Assembly (NCBI GenBank): GCA_014896485.1
Contig: JADBKH010000026.1
Coordinates: forward strand, 1 to 46,825
Source: Bacillota bacterium
GTDB lineage: Bacteria > Bacillota > Bacilli > Bu12
DNA: 46,825 nucleotides
Direction of reading: 5' to 3'
Shown here: in pieces, positions 7,848 to 16,762 of the stretch
Layout: every line of letters starts with the position of its first letter
Position numbering within the stretch: the stretch's first letter is position 1
The notes under the pieces: model-generated
Database searches by the model: none
Seen by the model: only the letters and a program-made list of their open reading frames with translations
What the model was told of the DNA's origin: nothing
Program-made: the position numbers and the translations under genes

Positions 7848-9227
7848 TTGTTCTGCGACAGTGCGACGGAGAGGTTTGAAAAAACGGCCAAGCGACGACG
7901 CTATCGGTTGCTGGATACGCCTGCAAAGCGCATAGCACTCTATTACTTATTATTCTCTTTAGCCGGGGCTTGCTTGCTCCTCCTCCCTTTTGCGCATAGA
8001 CATTCCCTTTCTTTTGTCGACGCTTGGTTTACCGCTGCCAGCGCCGGCTACGTGACCGGGTTGTCGGTCGTCACAACGCGAACGGCCTTTACGCCAATCG
8101 GCCAGGGGATCATCGCGTTGCTGATTCAGATCGGCGGATCGGGTATCACCTTTGTCACGACCGTCTTTTTTTTACTGGCCAGGCGACGGATCAACCTCCA
8201 TGAACGCATGCTCATCGCACAAGACCGCAATGCGAGCGTCCATGGTGCAGTTCGCCTGATCCTCCACATCCTTTACTACGACCTGATCATCGAGGGCAGT
8301 GCGTTGCTCATCCTCTTTTTTCACTTCCATTTTGTCCATGGTTACCCGTGGTTGCGGGCCGCTGGAATCGCCACTTTTCACGCCATCAGCGCTTTCAACA
8401 ACGCCGGTTTTGACCTGTGGGGCAATTCGCTGATCGGCTTTCAACGCGATGTCCTCGTCATCCTAATCACCGGCCTGCTGATCATCACAGGAGGCTTGGG
8501 CTTTGCGGTACTCACCGAGATCGCCGAGGAAAGGCCATGGAGCCGTCAGGCGAAACGCAAGTGGAGCCTGCACGCCCGTGTCGTCTTGCAGATGACGGCG
8601 ATCCTCCTCTTCGTGCCCACGCTGATCTTTTTGGTGCGGGAATGGAACGACATCTTCCAGAACCTGCCTTTCGGATATAAAATTCTCAACGCCTGGTTTC
8701 AATCCGTGACGACACGAACCGCAGGCTTTAACTCGGTGGACATTGGGCAGTTGACCCAAACCTCCCTGATGCTGATGATCATTTTGATGTTCATCGGTGC
8801 CAGTCCCAACTCGACAGGAGGTGGCATCAAAACAACGACTTTCTACGTGCTGGTCCGCTTCTACGCAGCACGGATCACTGGACGTCGGGAAGTGACGAGC
8901 CAGCAACGGAGATTGACCAACGAGGATGTCTTAAAAGCCCATGCTGCCTTTGGGGTCTCCCTTCTGGTCGTTTTGGGCATGGTTTTTCTACTCACTTGGC
9001 TGGAACCGAACATTTCCTTTTTACGGCTGTTGTTTGAGGTGACTTCCGCATTCGGAACAGTCGGCCTCACCACAGGCATCACACCGGGGCTGAGCACAGC
9101 GGCAAAACTGGTGCTGATCGTCACCATGTACCTCGGGCGCATCGGCGTGCTCACCTTCCTGGTGAGCATCGCCGAGCGTCCGGAACCGAAGGCGCATTAT
9201 GTCAAGGAATCGATGTATATTGGTTGA
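7848..9227 (+). CDS. ktrB: Potassium uptake membrane subunit (TrkH/KtrB family)
   Basis: Integral membrane subunit of 459 residues with four M1-P-M2 repeats like potassium channels. The four pore loops are recognisable: AGYVTGLSVVTT, FNNAGFDLW, TTRTAGFNS and FGTVGLTTG, each with the selectivity-filter glycine. The segment GASPNSTGGGIKTTT is the conserved loop before the last repeat. A basic cytoplasmic N-terminus (residues 10-27) precedes the first helix. The best start is TTG at 7848 with AGAGGG just upstream; a later in-frame TTG lacks a good site. It is followed 24 nt downstream by the gating subunit gene, so the two form a Ktr-type two-component system. Sodium dependence is typical of KtrAB but not shown here. 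Confidence 0.94.
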   Translation: MFCDSATERFEKTAKRRRYRLLDTPAKRIALYYLLFSLAGACLLLLPFAHRHSLSFVDAWFTAASAGYVTGLSVVTTRTAFTPIGQGIIALLIQIGGSGITFVTTVFFLLARRRINLHERMLIAQDRNASVHGAVRLILHILYYDLIIEGSALLILFFHFHFVHGYPWLRAAGIATFHAISAFNNAGFDLWGNSLIGFQRDVLVILITGLLIITGGLGFAVLTEIAEERPWSRQAKRKWSLHARVVLQMTAILLFVPTLIFLVREWNDIFQNLPFGYKILNAWFQSVTTRTAGFNSVDIGQLTQTSLMLMIILMFIGASPNSTGGGIKTTTFYVLVRFYAARITGRREVTSQQRRLTNEDVLKAHAAFGVSLLVVLGMVFLLTWLEPNISFLRLLFEVTSAFGTVGLTTGITPGLSTAAKLVLIVTMYLGRIGVLTFLVSIAERPEPKAHYVKESMYIG

Positions 9228-9251
9228 TCCAGGGAGTGCAGCAAAGAGGAG

Positions 9252-9929
9252 ATGCGCATGGCACGTCACGAAGCCAACACCTTTCTGATTGTCGGTGCGG
9301 GACGTTTTGGAAAAGGAGCCGCGCGAGAGCTGCTGGCCGGAGGACAAGAAGTCCTGCTCGTGGACAAGCGAGAACAACCGCTTGAAGAGATGCAGGATTT
9401 TCCCAACTGCATTGTGCGGGTCGGAGATGCCTCCGATATGGAGTTTTTGGAAGAGATCGGTGCACAAGAAGCCAAAGCGGCCATCGTGGCCATCGGAGAC
9501 AACGAACTGGCCAGCTTGCACGTCACTTCCAATTTGAAAGACATGGGGCTCTACGTCGTCGCCAAGGCAACCAGCCGGGCACACGGCACCATCTTGGAAC
9601 GCCTGCGGGCCGATCATGTCGTTTACCCGGAATATGAAGCTGGAAGACATCAGGGCCGGCTGCTGATGGGTTCCTCACTCCTCGAAAAGATCGACCTCTC
9701 CAACACCTATTCAATGGATGAGTACCAGATCCGTCGACCCCTTGCCGACAAAACACTCGCTGAGCTCAATTTAACCCAGCGCTTTGGAGTTCAAATCGTC
9801 GCGATCTTGCGCGGAGAGGCCCTCATCCTTCCCCGCGCCGACGAAGTGCTACGCATAGGGGATAAAGTGCTGGTATTGGGCGAAAGCACTGCCCTGGAAA
9901 AGATCGAACGCTTTATGAGCGGCGAGTGA
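9252..9929 (+). CDS. ktrA: Potassium uptake regulatory subunit (TrkA/KtrA, RCK domains)
   Basis: Cytoplasmic gating ring subunit of 225 residues. The N-terminal RCK domain has the nucleotide-binding signature FLIVGAGRFGKGAA (residues 11-24) and an acidic ribose-binding residue at the end of the second strand (VLLVDKRE). A DASD segment and an RCK_C domain from about residue 140 complete the KtrA-like architecture. ATP/ADP or NAD(H) binding switches the channel subunit in known Ktr systems. It begins with ATG after an AAGAGGAG site and ends 29 nt before the convergent prfB stop; no terminator hairpin is visible in that gap. Confidence 0.95.
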   Translation: MRMARHEANTFLIVGAGRFGKGAARELLAGGQEVLLVDKREQPLEEMQDFPNCIVRVGDASDMEFLEEIGAQEAKAAIVAIGDNELASLHVTSNLKDMGLYVVAKATSRAHGTILERLRADHVVYPEYEAGRHQGRLLMGSSLLEKIDLSNTYSMDEYQIRRPLADKTLAELNLTQRFGVQIVAILRGEALILPRADEVLRIGDKVLVLGESTALEKIERFMSGE

Positions 9930-9958
9930 CGCTTTGTTTCTCGACACGTTTTGATCGC

Positions 9959-11087
9959 CTACCCTGACACCGATGGGGCAGCAACCCCTATTTGGCTGCG
10001 CAGGTAGGCCTCGATGAAAGGATCGATCTCCCCATCCATGACTGCTTGGACGTTGCCCACCTCGACACTCGTCCGGTGATCTTTGACCATCTGGTAGGGT
10101 TGAAAAACATAGGAGCGGATCTGACTCCCCCACGCGATTTCACGTTGCTCCCCCTTCAGTTCGGCCATCTGCTTCTGCTGCTCCTCCAGCTTACGCTGGT
10201 AGAGTTTCGCACGCAGCACGGTCATCGCTGCTGCACGATTCTGAATCTGGCTGCGTTCATTTTGGCAACTGACGACGATACCTGTCGGCAGGTGGGTAAC
10301 GCGCACCGCAGACTCGGTCTTGTTGACGTGCTGTCCACCGGCACCGCTCGAACGAAAGGTATCGATCCGCAGATCTTCCGGCCGGATCTCGATTTCCTGA
10401 TCCTCCTCACCGATCTCGGGCAATACCTCGACAGAAGCAAACGATGTATGTCGCCGCGCATTCGCATCAAACGGCGAGATGCGTACCAGGCGATGCACCC
10501 CGTGTTCGCTACGCAAGTAGCCGTAGGCGTACTCCCCCGCAATGCGCAGGGTGGCCGACTTGATCCCGGCCTCTTCCCCTTCCAGCTCGTCTAACAGGGT
10601 GACCGTGTATCCGTGGTTTTCCGCCCAACGGGTATACATGCGCAACAACATCTGGCACCAGTCCATCGCCTCCGTGCCACCTGCTCCGGCATGCAGCGTC
10701 AACAGGGCGTTGTTCCGATCGTGGGGCTGGGAGAGCATCCATTGCAGTTCCAGTTGCTCGACACCTCGCTGCAAAGTTTGAAACGTCTCCTGAGCCTCCT
10801 GTCCGACCTGAAGATCGCCCTCTTCCTCCCCGAGCTCGAGCAACACCTCCAAGTCGTCGGCCAAGCGTACAAGCCGCTGCACCTGCTCGATCTGCGCTTT
10901 CAGACGGCTCATCTCATCCAACAACCGTTGTGCTTGTTGCGGGTCGTCCCACAAGTTCGGCTGAGCCGCCTGTTCGCTCAGCTCGGCCAATCGCTTTTCT
11001 TTGAAAGGGAGGTCAAAGAGAATCCCTCAGCTCAACGAGATGCTGACGCACCGGGGTGAATTCGATCCCGATCTCTTCCAATGTCAT
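9959..11087 (-). CDS. prfB: Peptide chain release factor 2 (programmed +1 frameshift)
   Basis: Release factor for UAA/UGA codons. The gene is in two frames: 24 codons from ATG 11085-11087 to CTT, then an in-frame TGA at 11013-11015, with the remaining 351 residues in the +1 frame starting GAC. The site CTT-TGA-C with AGGGA a few bases upstream (11023-11027) is the conserved RF2 autoregulatory signal, in which low RF2 favours the shift. The product of about 375 residues carries the SPF anticodon-like tripeptide (VRISPFDAN) and the GGQ loop (RSSGAGGQHVNKTES) that triggers hydrolysis. It lies 18 nt downstream of secA in the same direction, the gene order known from Bacillus. An annotation starting at 10990 would miss the N-terminal domain start. 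Confidence 0.97.
11012..11027 (-). promoter_or_regulatory. prfB +1 programmed frameshift element
   Basis: Minus-strand order: a Shine-Dalgarno-like AGGGA (11023-11027), a short spacer, then the slippery codon CTT (11016-11018) and stop TGA followed by C (11012-11015). All parts of the known RF2 recoding signal are present. Confidence 0.95.
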
Positions 11088-11105
11088 AGGGCTTCACTCC
11101 TCACA

Positions 11106-13964
11106 TTAAGCGTTCTCGACGCGGCCGTGACAGTACTTGTATTTTTTCCCGCTGCCACACCAGCACGGATCATTCCGCCCGATCTTGTGCTCATTTCGGA
11201 CCGGCTGCGGTGGGGCCGTTTCCGGCGATCTCCCCGAAGCAGCCGCGCCCTGTGCACGCTCTTCTCCTTCCGCCGACCACTGGGCACTGGGCTCTCCGAC
11301 CTGCCGGCGCCGAAAGGCATCCAACGAGGTCACGTTGGCGGAGACCACCGCCGGTTGCGCAGCAACACCCACGCCGACAGGCTGAGCCACCTCTTGTTCG
11401 ACCGAAGCCGTAGCCGTTGCGCCGCCCTCGGAAGGTGCCGCCGGCTGGGCAAGGGTGATCACGGCCTTGAAGACGAAGGTCGCAACCTCTTCTTGGATAG
11501 AAGCGATCATGTCGTCAAACATCTGCGAGCCTTCCAAACGATATTCGACCAGCGGATCGCGCTGTCCGTAGGCCCGCAGTCCTATTCCGTCGCGCAAATC
11601 ATCCATGGCATCAATATGCGCCATCCACTTGGTGTCGACGGCGCGCAGCACGACCATTTTGCAGAACTCATTGGTCAGCTGCGGACCCAGTTGGGCTTCG
11701 CGGGCATCAAATTGTTCGTTGGCATGGCGCAAAAGCAGCGTTTTGATCTCTTCTCGGGTCAAACCGTCGAAGTCGTCGAGCACCACCCGATTCGCGTCGA
11801 GAAACGTGTTGTGGCAATGGTCGAGCAACCCTTGCAAATCCCACTCATCGACCGGCACCCCATCCCCCATATAGGTGTCTAGAGCACGATCGATCACCGC
11901 TTCGACCATTTCCATCACAATGGGACGCAACGACTCTGCGCCGATCACTTCCCGGCGCTGCTTGTAGATGACTTCTCGCTGCTGATTCATTACGTCATCG
12001 TAATTGAGCACCTGCCGACGGGCTTCAAAGTTATTCGCTTCCATCTTACGCTGCGCCGACTCGATCGCGCGGGTGACCATGCGATCCTCAATCGGCTCAT
12101 CCTCTTCCAGGCCGAGGCGGTCGAGCAACGGTGCGATACGGTCAGCCCCGAAGCGTTTCATCAGGTCATCTTCCAGCGACAGATAGAAGCGCGTCTTACC
12201 CGGATCGCCCTGCCGGCCGGCGCGCCCACGCAGCTGATTGTCGATCCGCCGTGCCTCATGACGCTCCGTTCCGATGATGTAGAGGCCACCGAGCTCGACA
12301 ACCCGCTTTGCCTCTTCATCGGTGATCTGCTTGTATTTTTCCACCAGTTGCTGATAGCGTTCCCGTGCCTGCAGCACTTGTGGATCCTCTGTCGGGGTGT
12401 GCTCGACTGCTACCGCGAGGATCTCCGGGGGATAGCGATCGGCCAACTCCTGGCGGGCCAAGTACTCTGGGTTGCCCCCCAAAACGATGTCGGTTCCCCG
12501 GCCTGCCATGTTCGTGGCAATCGTCACCATCCCCAGGCGACCCGCCTGCGCGACGATCTGTGCCTCTTGTTCATGATACTTCGCATTGAGCACCTGATGA
12601 GGAATACCTGCCTTTTTGAGCAGGGCAGAGAGGTGCTCCGATTTTTCAATCGAAGTGGTACCAACCAAGACCGGCTGGCCCTCTTCGTGATGTTCCCGAA
12701 TATCCTTGACAACCGCCCGGAACTTGGCTGCTTCGGTCTTGTAGACCATATCCGGCTCGTCGGTACGGATCATCGGCCGGTTGGTTGGAATAATCACGAC
12801 TTCCAAGCCATAGATCTTCCGAAACTCTTCTTCTTCGGTTTTGGCAGTACCGGTCATACCTGCCAGCTTGTGATACATGCGGAAGTAGTTTTGAAAGGTG
12901 ATGGTTGCCAGCGTCTGCGTCTCGTTTTGAACTTCAACGCCTTCTTTTGCCTCAATCGCCTGATGCAACCCGTCACTGTAGCGACGGCCAAACATGAGTC
13001 GCCCGGTAAACTCATCGACGATGATTACTTCGCCGTCTTTGACGACGTAATCCCGATCGCGTTGCATCAATACCTGTGCTTTCAAGGCATTTTGGACAAA
13101 ATGGTTGAGCTCGAAATGATCGGGATCGAACAGGTTCTCGATGCCAAAATACCGCTCCGCCTTGCTCACCCCCTGATCGGTGAGGGCGACGGTCTTGGTC
13201 TTGGCATCAATGGTGTAGTCCTCTTCTGCATGCAACGTTTTGGCAAAGGCAGCTGCTTTGTAATACATGTCGGTCGACTTCTGTGCCTGCCCCGAAATGA
13301 TCAAGGGCGTGCGTGCCTCGTCGATGAGAATCGAGTCTACCTCGTCGACGATGGCATAATGCAATGGACGCTGTACCATCTGCTCGGCGTAGACGACCAT
13401 GTTGTCTCGCAAGTAGTCAAAGCCAAATTCGTTGTTCGTGCCGTAGGTGATATCGGCACGATAGGCCGCCTGTTTTTGCTCGGGTGGGGTATCGTGGATA
13501 TTGAGCCCAACCTGCATGCCCAAGAACTTGTAAATTTCTCCCATCCATTCCGAGTCGCGCTTGGCCAAGTAATCGTTGACCGTGACGATATGGACCCCTT
13601 TGCCCTCCAGCGCATTCAGGTAGGCCGGCAGGGTAGCGACCAGTGTCTTTCCTTCACCAGTCTTCATCTCAGCGATCTTACCTTCATGCAATACGATGCC
13701 ACCCAGCAGCTGGACATCGAAGGGGCGCATGCCTACCGTACGCCACGCCGCCTCTCGCACCGTCGCAAAGGCTTCAGGAAGAAGATCGTTGAGCTGCTCG
13801 CCATTGGCCAAACGTTCACGAAAGCGTACCGTCTGCTGGCGGAGCGCTTCATCCGAGCTGTTTTGCATTTCAGGTTCCAACGCATTAATACGCGCTACCA
13901 GCGGCTGTAATCGGCGTATTTCGCGATCATCGCTGGAAAAGCGCTTCTTGATTCCATCAAACAT
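11106..13964 (-). CDS. secA: Preprotein translocase ATPase SecA
   Basis: Motor ATPase that pushes unfolded preproteins through SecYEG. The 952-residue protein has Walker A MKTGEGKT at 100-107, the DEVDS Walker B box near 209, the preprotein cross-linking domain after about 225, the second nucleotide fold with [10 protein letters not shown] and the helical wing/scaffold. The C-terminus ends in the zinc-binding CxC-x8-CH motif ([15 protein letters not shown]) that contacts SecB or lipids. It is about 110 residues longer than Bacillus subtilis SecA because of a low-complexity Ala/Gln/Glu/Pro-rich linker before the zinc motif. GAGGTG precedes the ATG by four bases. It is followed directly by prfB. 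Confidence 0.98.
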   Translation of the reverse strand: MFDGIKKRFSSDDREIRRLQPLVARINALEPEMQNSSDEALRQQTVRFRERLANGEQLNDLLPEAFATVREAAWRTVGMRPFDVQLLGGIVLHEGKIAEMKTGEGKTLVATLPAYLNALEGKGVHIVTVNDYLAKRDSEWMGEIYKFLGMQVGLNIHDTPPEQKQAAYRADITYGTNNEFGFDYLRDNMVVYAEQMVQRPLHYAIVDEVDSILIDEARTPLIISGQAQKSTDMYYKAAAFAKTLHAEEDYTIDAKTKTVALTDQGVSKAERYFGIENLFDPDHFELNHFVQNALKAQVLMQRDRDYVVKDGEVIIVDEFTGRLMFGRRYSDGLHQAIEAKEGVEVQNETQTLATITFQNYFRMYHKLAGMTGTAKTEEEEFRKIYGLEVVIIPTNRPMIRTDEPDMVYKTEAAKFRAVVKDIREHHEEGQPVLVGTTSIEKSEHLSALLKKAGIPHQVLNAKYHEQEAQIVAQAGRLGMVTIATNMAGRGTDIVLGGNPEYLARQELADRYPPEILAVAVEHTPTEDPQVLQARERYQQLVEKYKQITDEEAKRVVELGGLYIIGTERHEARRIDNQLRGRAGRQGDPGKTRFYLSLEDDLMKRFGADRIAPLLDRLGLEEDEPIEDRMVTRAIESAQRKMEANNFEARRQVLNYDDVMNQQREVIYKQRREVIGAESLRPIVMEMVEAVIDRALDTYMGDGVPVDEWDLQGLLDHCHNTFLDANRVVLDDFDGLTREEIKTLLLRHANEQFDAREAQLGPQLTNEFCKMVVLRAVDTKWMAHIDAMDDLRDGIGLRAYGQRDPLVEYRLEGSQMFDDMIASIQEEVATFVFKAVITLAQPAAPSEGGATATASVEQEVAQPVGVGVAAQPAVVSANVTSLDAFRRRQVGEPSAQWSAEGEERAQGAAASGRSPETAPPQPVRNEHKIGRNDPCWCGSGKKYKYCHGRVENA

Positions 13965-13998
13965 AGTTCACCTCGATATGTCTTTCAAAGCCTGGGCC

Positions 13999-14007
13999 AT
14001 TATACCA
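13999..14007 (-). promoter_or_regulatory. Extended -10 promoter of secA-prfB
   Basis: A perfect TATAAT (13999-14004, minus strand) is preceded by TGG, making an extended -10; the -35 region is poor. Expected transcription start is about 25-30 nt before the secA ATG. Confidence 0.6.
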
Positions 14008-14080
14008 CGCCCAAACCAAGCACAGTTGGACCGCACATACTTCTGCTTTTCGATCTACGCAGGGATGCCTGTCCACGATG

Positions 14081-15499
14081 TCAGGGAAGCACGCGTCGAA
14101 CAAGAGAGGTAACGCTTTCAACATGGGGGGTCTGCGGAAAGAGATCGACTGGCTGCACCCGCTCGATCTCGTATCCGAAAGGCAGCAGCCAAGCAAGGTC
14201 GGTTCCCAACGAATCTGGATTGCAAGAGACATAGACAATGCGCGATGCCCCACTGCGCCCGATACTGCGCATCACTTTGCCCCCTGCCCCACTACGAGGC
14301 GGATCGAGCACCACGACATCGGGGGGATCGCCTGCTGTCACACGGGGAAAGGTCCGACGTACGTCCCCAGCGAAGAAACGGACATTGTCGATACCGTTGG
14401 CCTTTGCATTGGCCACTGCCTGATGCACCGCTTCGGGAACAATTTCAACCCCGATCACTTCCTGTACGTGTTGGGCCAACGCCAGGGAGAAGGTCCCTAC
14501 GCCACAAAAGAGATCGGCAATCTGCATCGACGGGGTCGGCTGGACTAGATCAATTACCAGAGCGAGCAAGTGCTCGGCCTGTTGAGTATTGGTCTGAAAA
14601 AAGGTCTCAGGCCCGAGCGTATAGCGCAAACCGCCCAACCGCTCTTGAATCGACGGCTGTCCAAAGAGCAGTCGACGCTGCTGCAGATGCAGCGCATCAC
14701 CAGCTTGCGGATCGATCACCCAATAAAAGCTGCAAAAGCCCGGCATTTGTGCCTGCAGCAGCTGGACCAGCCCACCCAACGCTGCTTGTAGCCCAGGATC
14801 GTCGCGCTGGGTGGAAAGCGTCACCATTCCCTCTCCGGTCGCAAAGGACGATCGGACAGCCGCATGTCGCAACAGCCCTTCCTGGGTTCGCCGATCATAG
14901 CCCGGCAATCCCGCCCCTTTCGACCATGCCGTTAAAGCGGCAAGCGCTGCCTCGATGGCAGGAAGGGCAATGGAACAGCTGTGTAATGGCACGACCTCTT
15001 GCCAATCCGCACGCGCATGAAGGCCCGCCATCCCTTCAAGCGTAAAGCTGAACTCCATCTTGTTGCGATAATGATAGGGCACTTCCATTCCCCACACCTC
15101 GTCGACCTGTGGGAAAGAAATACCTGCCTTCTTTAAACCGTCTATCACGCGTGCTCTTTTCAACTGCAGTTGCTCTTCGTAAGCGACATGCTGCAGCAGA
15201 CAGCCGCCACAGCGGCCAAAGGCAGGACAGCGCGGCTGCGTGCGAGCAGCAGCTGTGGCGGTGCGCGCAATCTCTCCAATCACCTGGCGTTTGCGCCCCA
15301 TCCGTCGGATGCGCAGCTGGGCGCGTTCACCCGGAAGCAGGTAGGGAACCTCAAAACGGTCGCCTTCTTTTGTGCAACACCAAACCGTGCCGTTGGATGT
15401 CCACTCCTCCGCGATGACCTGCACCAAGCGTTCTGCCTCTTCCAAGGACTCGTTTCCCCCATCTTTCGCACTTTTCTTGATTGTATACTCCGGCTGCAT
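14081..15499 (-). CDS. 23S rRNA (uracil-C5) methyltransferase, RlmCD/RlmD-like
   Basis: SAM-dependent enzyme that methylates C5 of uridine in rRNA. It opens with a TRAM-like RNA-binding domain (GDRFEVPYLLPGERAQLRIRR). Cysteines CPAFGRCGGC provide most of the [4Fe-4S] ligands. A Rossmann methyltransferase domain follows (ADLFCGVGTFSLALA), then LDPPRSG and the catalytic-cysteine motif VSCNPDSL near the end. The 472-residue length from ATG 15499 is typical. The frame stays open upstream but would overlap the divergent lipoprotein gene. A TTG about 24 codons inside, with AGAGG upstream, is an alternative start. Bacillus RlmCD modifies U747 and U1939; which site is used here cannot be told from sequence. 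Confidence 0.9.
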   Translation of the reverse strand: MQPEYTIKKSAKDGGNESLEEAERLVQVIAEEWTSNGTVWCCTKEGDRFEVPYLLPGERAQLRIRRMGRKRQVIGEIARTATAAARTQPRCPAFGRCGGCLLQHVAYEEQLQLKRARVIDGLKKAGISFPQVDEVWGMEVPYHYRNKMEFSFTLEGMAGLHARADWQEVVPLHSCSIALPAIEAALAALTAWSKGAGLPGYDRRTQEGLLRHAAVRSSFATGEGMVTLSTQRDDPGLQAALGGLVQLLQAQMPGFCSFYWVIDPQAGDALHLQQRRLLFGQPSIQERLGGLRYTLGPETFFQTNTQQAEHLLALVIDLVQPTPSMQIADLFCGVGTFSLALAQHVQEVIGVEIVPEAVHQAVANAKANGIDNVRFFAGDVRRTFPRVTAGDPPDVVVLDPPRSGAGGKVMRSIGRSGASRIVYVSCNPDSLGTDLAWLLPFGYEIERVQPVDLFPQTPHVESVTSLVRRVLP

Positions 15500-15574
15500 T
15501 ACGATCAGCGACAAAAGCTTCTCATATCTGGCCAGCCGGCGGCAAACGATAGCTCCAGGGGAGAGGGTGCAGGC

Positions 15575-16762
15575 ATGCGAGCCCATCGTACAATGGCGTT
15601 TCGATGGATGGGCCTCCTGTTGCTCTGCAGTATGCTCCTCGCTGGCTGCGCAGCGCCTTCGGCTACACTCTCTACTTCGAAAGAGAAGCACCCATCCGCT
15701 GCCACAGCCCAGCAGGCCAGCGTGCCTACAGCGGCACAGCCGCAGCGGGTGGAGCAACAACCTCTTCCACCTGCTTCCCCTCCACCGGTGCTGCTTTCGC
15801 CCACTCCAGGGAAACTTCCCGCCGCACAGCACTTTACGTTGCGCTTCGATCGCCCGCTCTCCAGCCTATTGGTAACCGGTGGTGCGTCTCAGACGCACCC
15901 CATCGATCCCGAGCAGACCCGCTGGGAGGTACAACTCACTCCTTTCGTGCAAGGAACGACCTACTCCTTGGGCATCCAACCGACCGGAAAAGACGGGACG
16001 ATCGGCGATCTATATCGTTTTCAGATGACGACTCCCCCGCCATTGCACGTCTGGGTCAATACCGACAAGATGCGCAGTGCGGGCGTGGCCATGCCAGTCG
16101 TGGTCGTCTTTACCGATACCATTCCACAGCAAGAGCGCACCCAAGTGGTCACCGCCCTACACTTTGATCCTGCGGTGGCGGGAGCATGGAAGTGGCAGAA
16201 CGATCACCAGCTGCAGTTTACGGGGAACAAGTGGTGGCCGGCCAACACCACCATCACCCTTACAGGTAAGTTGGCAGGCCTGCACGGCAAGCAGGGTGGC
16301 TTTCTCGAAAATGATCTGCGTTCCCAGTTTCATACCGGGCCTTTACGAGAGATTGACGTCCACTTGAGTACCCAGACCCTGGTCGCTAAAGAGAATGGCA
16401 AGGTGGTCACCCAGTTTCCCATCTCGAGTGGCCTCCCTGGCCATGAGACCCCCACTGGCAGCTTCTTCATCTATGAGCGGTATGCAGTCAAGGAGATGCG
16501 TGGCGATAATCCCAATGCACCCGACTATTACGACGTGCCAAATGTTCCTTATGCCCTCTATTTTGCCCGCGGTGGATACGCCATTCACGGTGCTTGGTGG
16601 CACAACGACTTTGGTCAGCCAATGAGCCACGGCTGTGTCAACGTCCCCACCAAGCGTTTTAACACACGCTGGCCCCAGGTACCGGAAAGGGCTGGCTGGC
16701 TCTACCAATGGGCCCAGCTGGGCACGCCTGTCATCGTCGACGGACATACACCAGGTGCCTAG
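15575..16762 (+). CDS. Lipoprotein L,D-transpeptidase (YkuD)
   Basis: Cell-wall enzyme that makes 3-3 peptide cross-links or attaches groups to meso-diaminopimelate. The 395-residue precursor has a lipoprotein signal (LLLLCSMLLAGC, lipid-modified C25), a Pro/Ala/Gln-rich tether to about residue 75, one or two immunoglobulin-like domains to about 265, then a YkuD domain. The catalytic signature is H338 in the IHGAWWHN segment with S351-H-G-C354-V-N. The ATG at 15575 has GGGGAGAGGG upstream; the frame is open much further 5' but antisense to the methyltransferase gene. The Ig-like plus YkuD layout resembles actinobacterial LdtMt2. Its stop codon shares a CTAG with the stop of the convergent HMG-CoA reductase gene. 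Confidence 0.93.
   Translation: MRAHRTMAFRWMGLLLLCSMLLAGCAAPSATLSTSKEKHPSAATAQQASVPTAAQPQRVEQQPLPPASPPPVLLSPTPGKLPAAQHFTLRFDRPLSSLLVTGGASQTHPIDPEQTRWEVQLTPFVQGTTYSLGIQPTGKDGTIGDLYRFQMTTPPPLHVWVNTDKMRSAGVAMPVVVVFTDTIPQQERTQVVTALHFDPAVAGAWKWQNDHQLQFTGNKWWPANTTITLTGKLAGLHGKQGGFLENDLRSQFHTGPLREIDVHLSTQTLVAKENGKVVTQFPISSGLPGHETPTGSFFIYERYAVKEMRGDNPNAPDYYDVPNVPYALYFARGGYAIHGAWWHNDFGQPMSHGCVNVPTKRFNTRWPQVPERAGWLYQWAQLGTPVIVDGHTPGA

Noticed and set aside
12258-13910. 550-residue open frame on the plus strand
   Set aside because: It lies fully antisense to secA, has no recognisable family pattern, and is explained by secA codon bias.
15170-15574. 135-codon extension of the L,D-transpeptidase
   Set aside because: It is antisense to the methyltransferase gene, and a lipoprotein signal begins exactly at 15575.
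15500-15832. 111-codon extension of the rRNA methyltransferase
   Set aside because: It overlaps the divergent lipoprotein gene and shows no similarity to the family.
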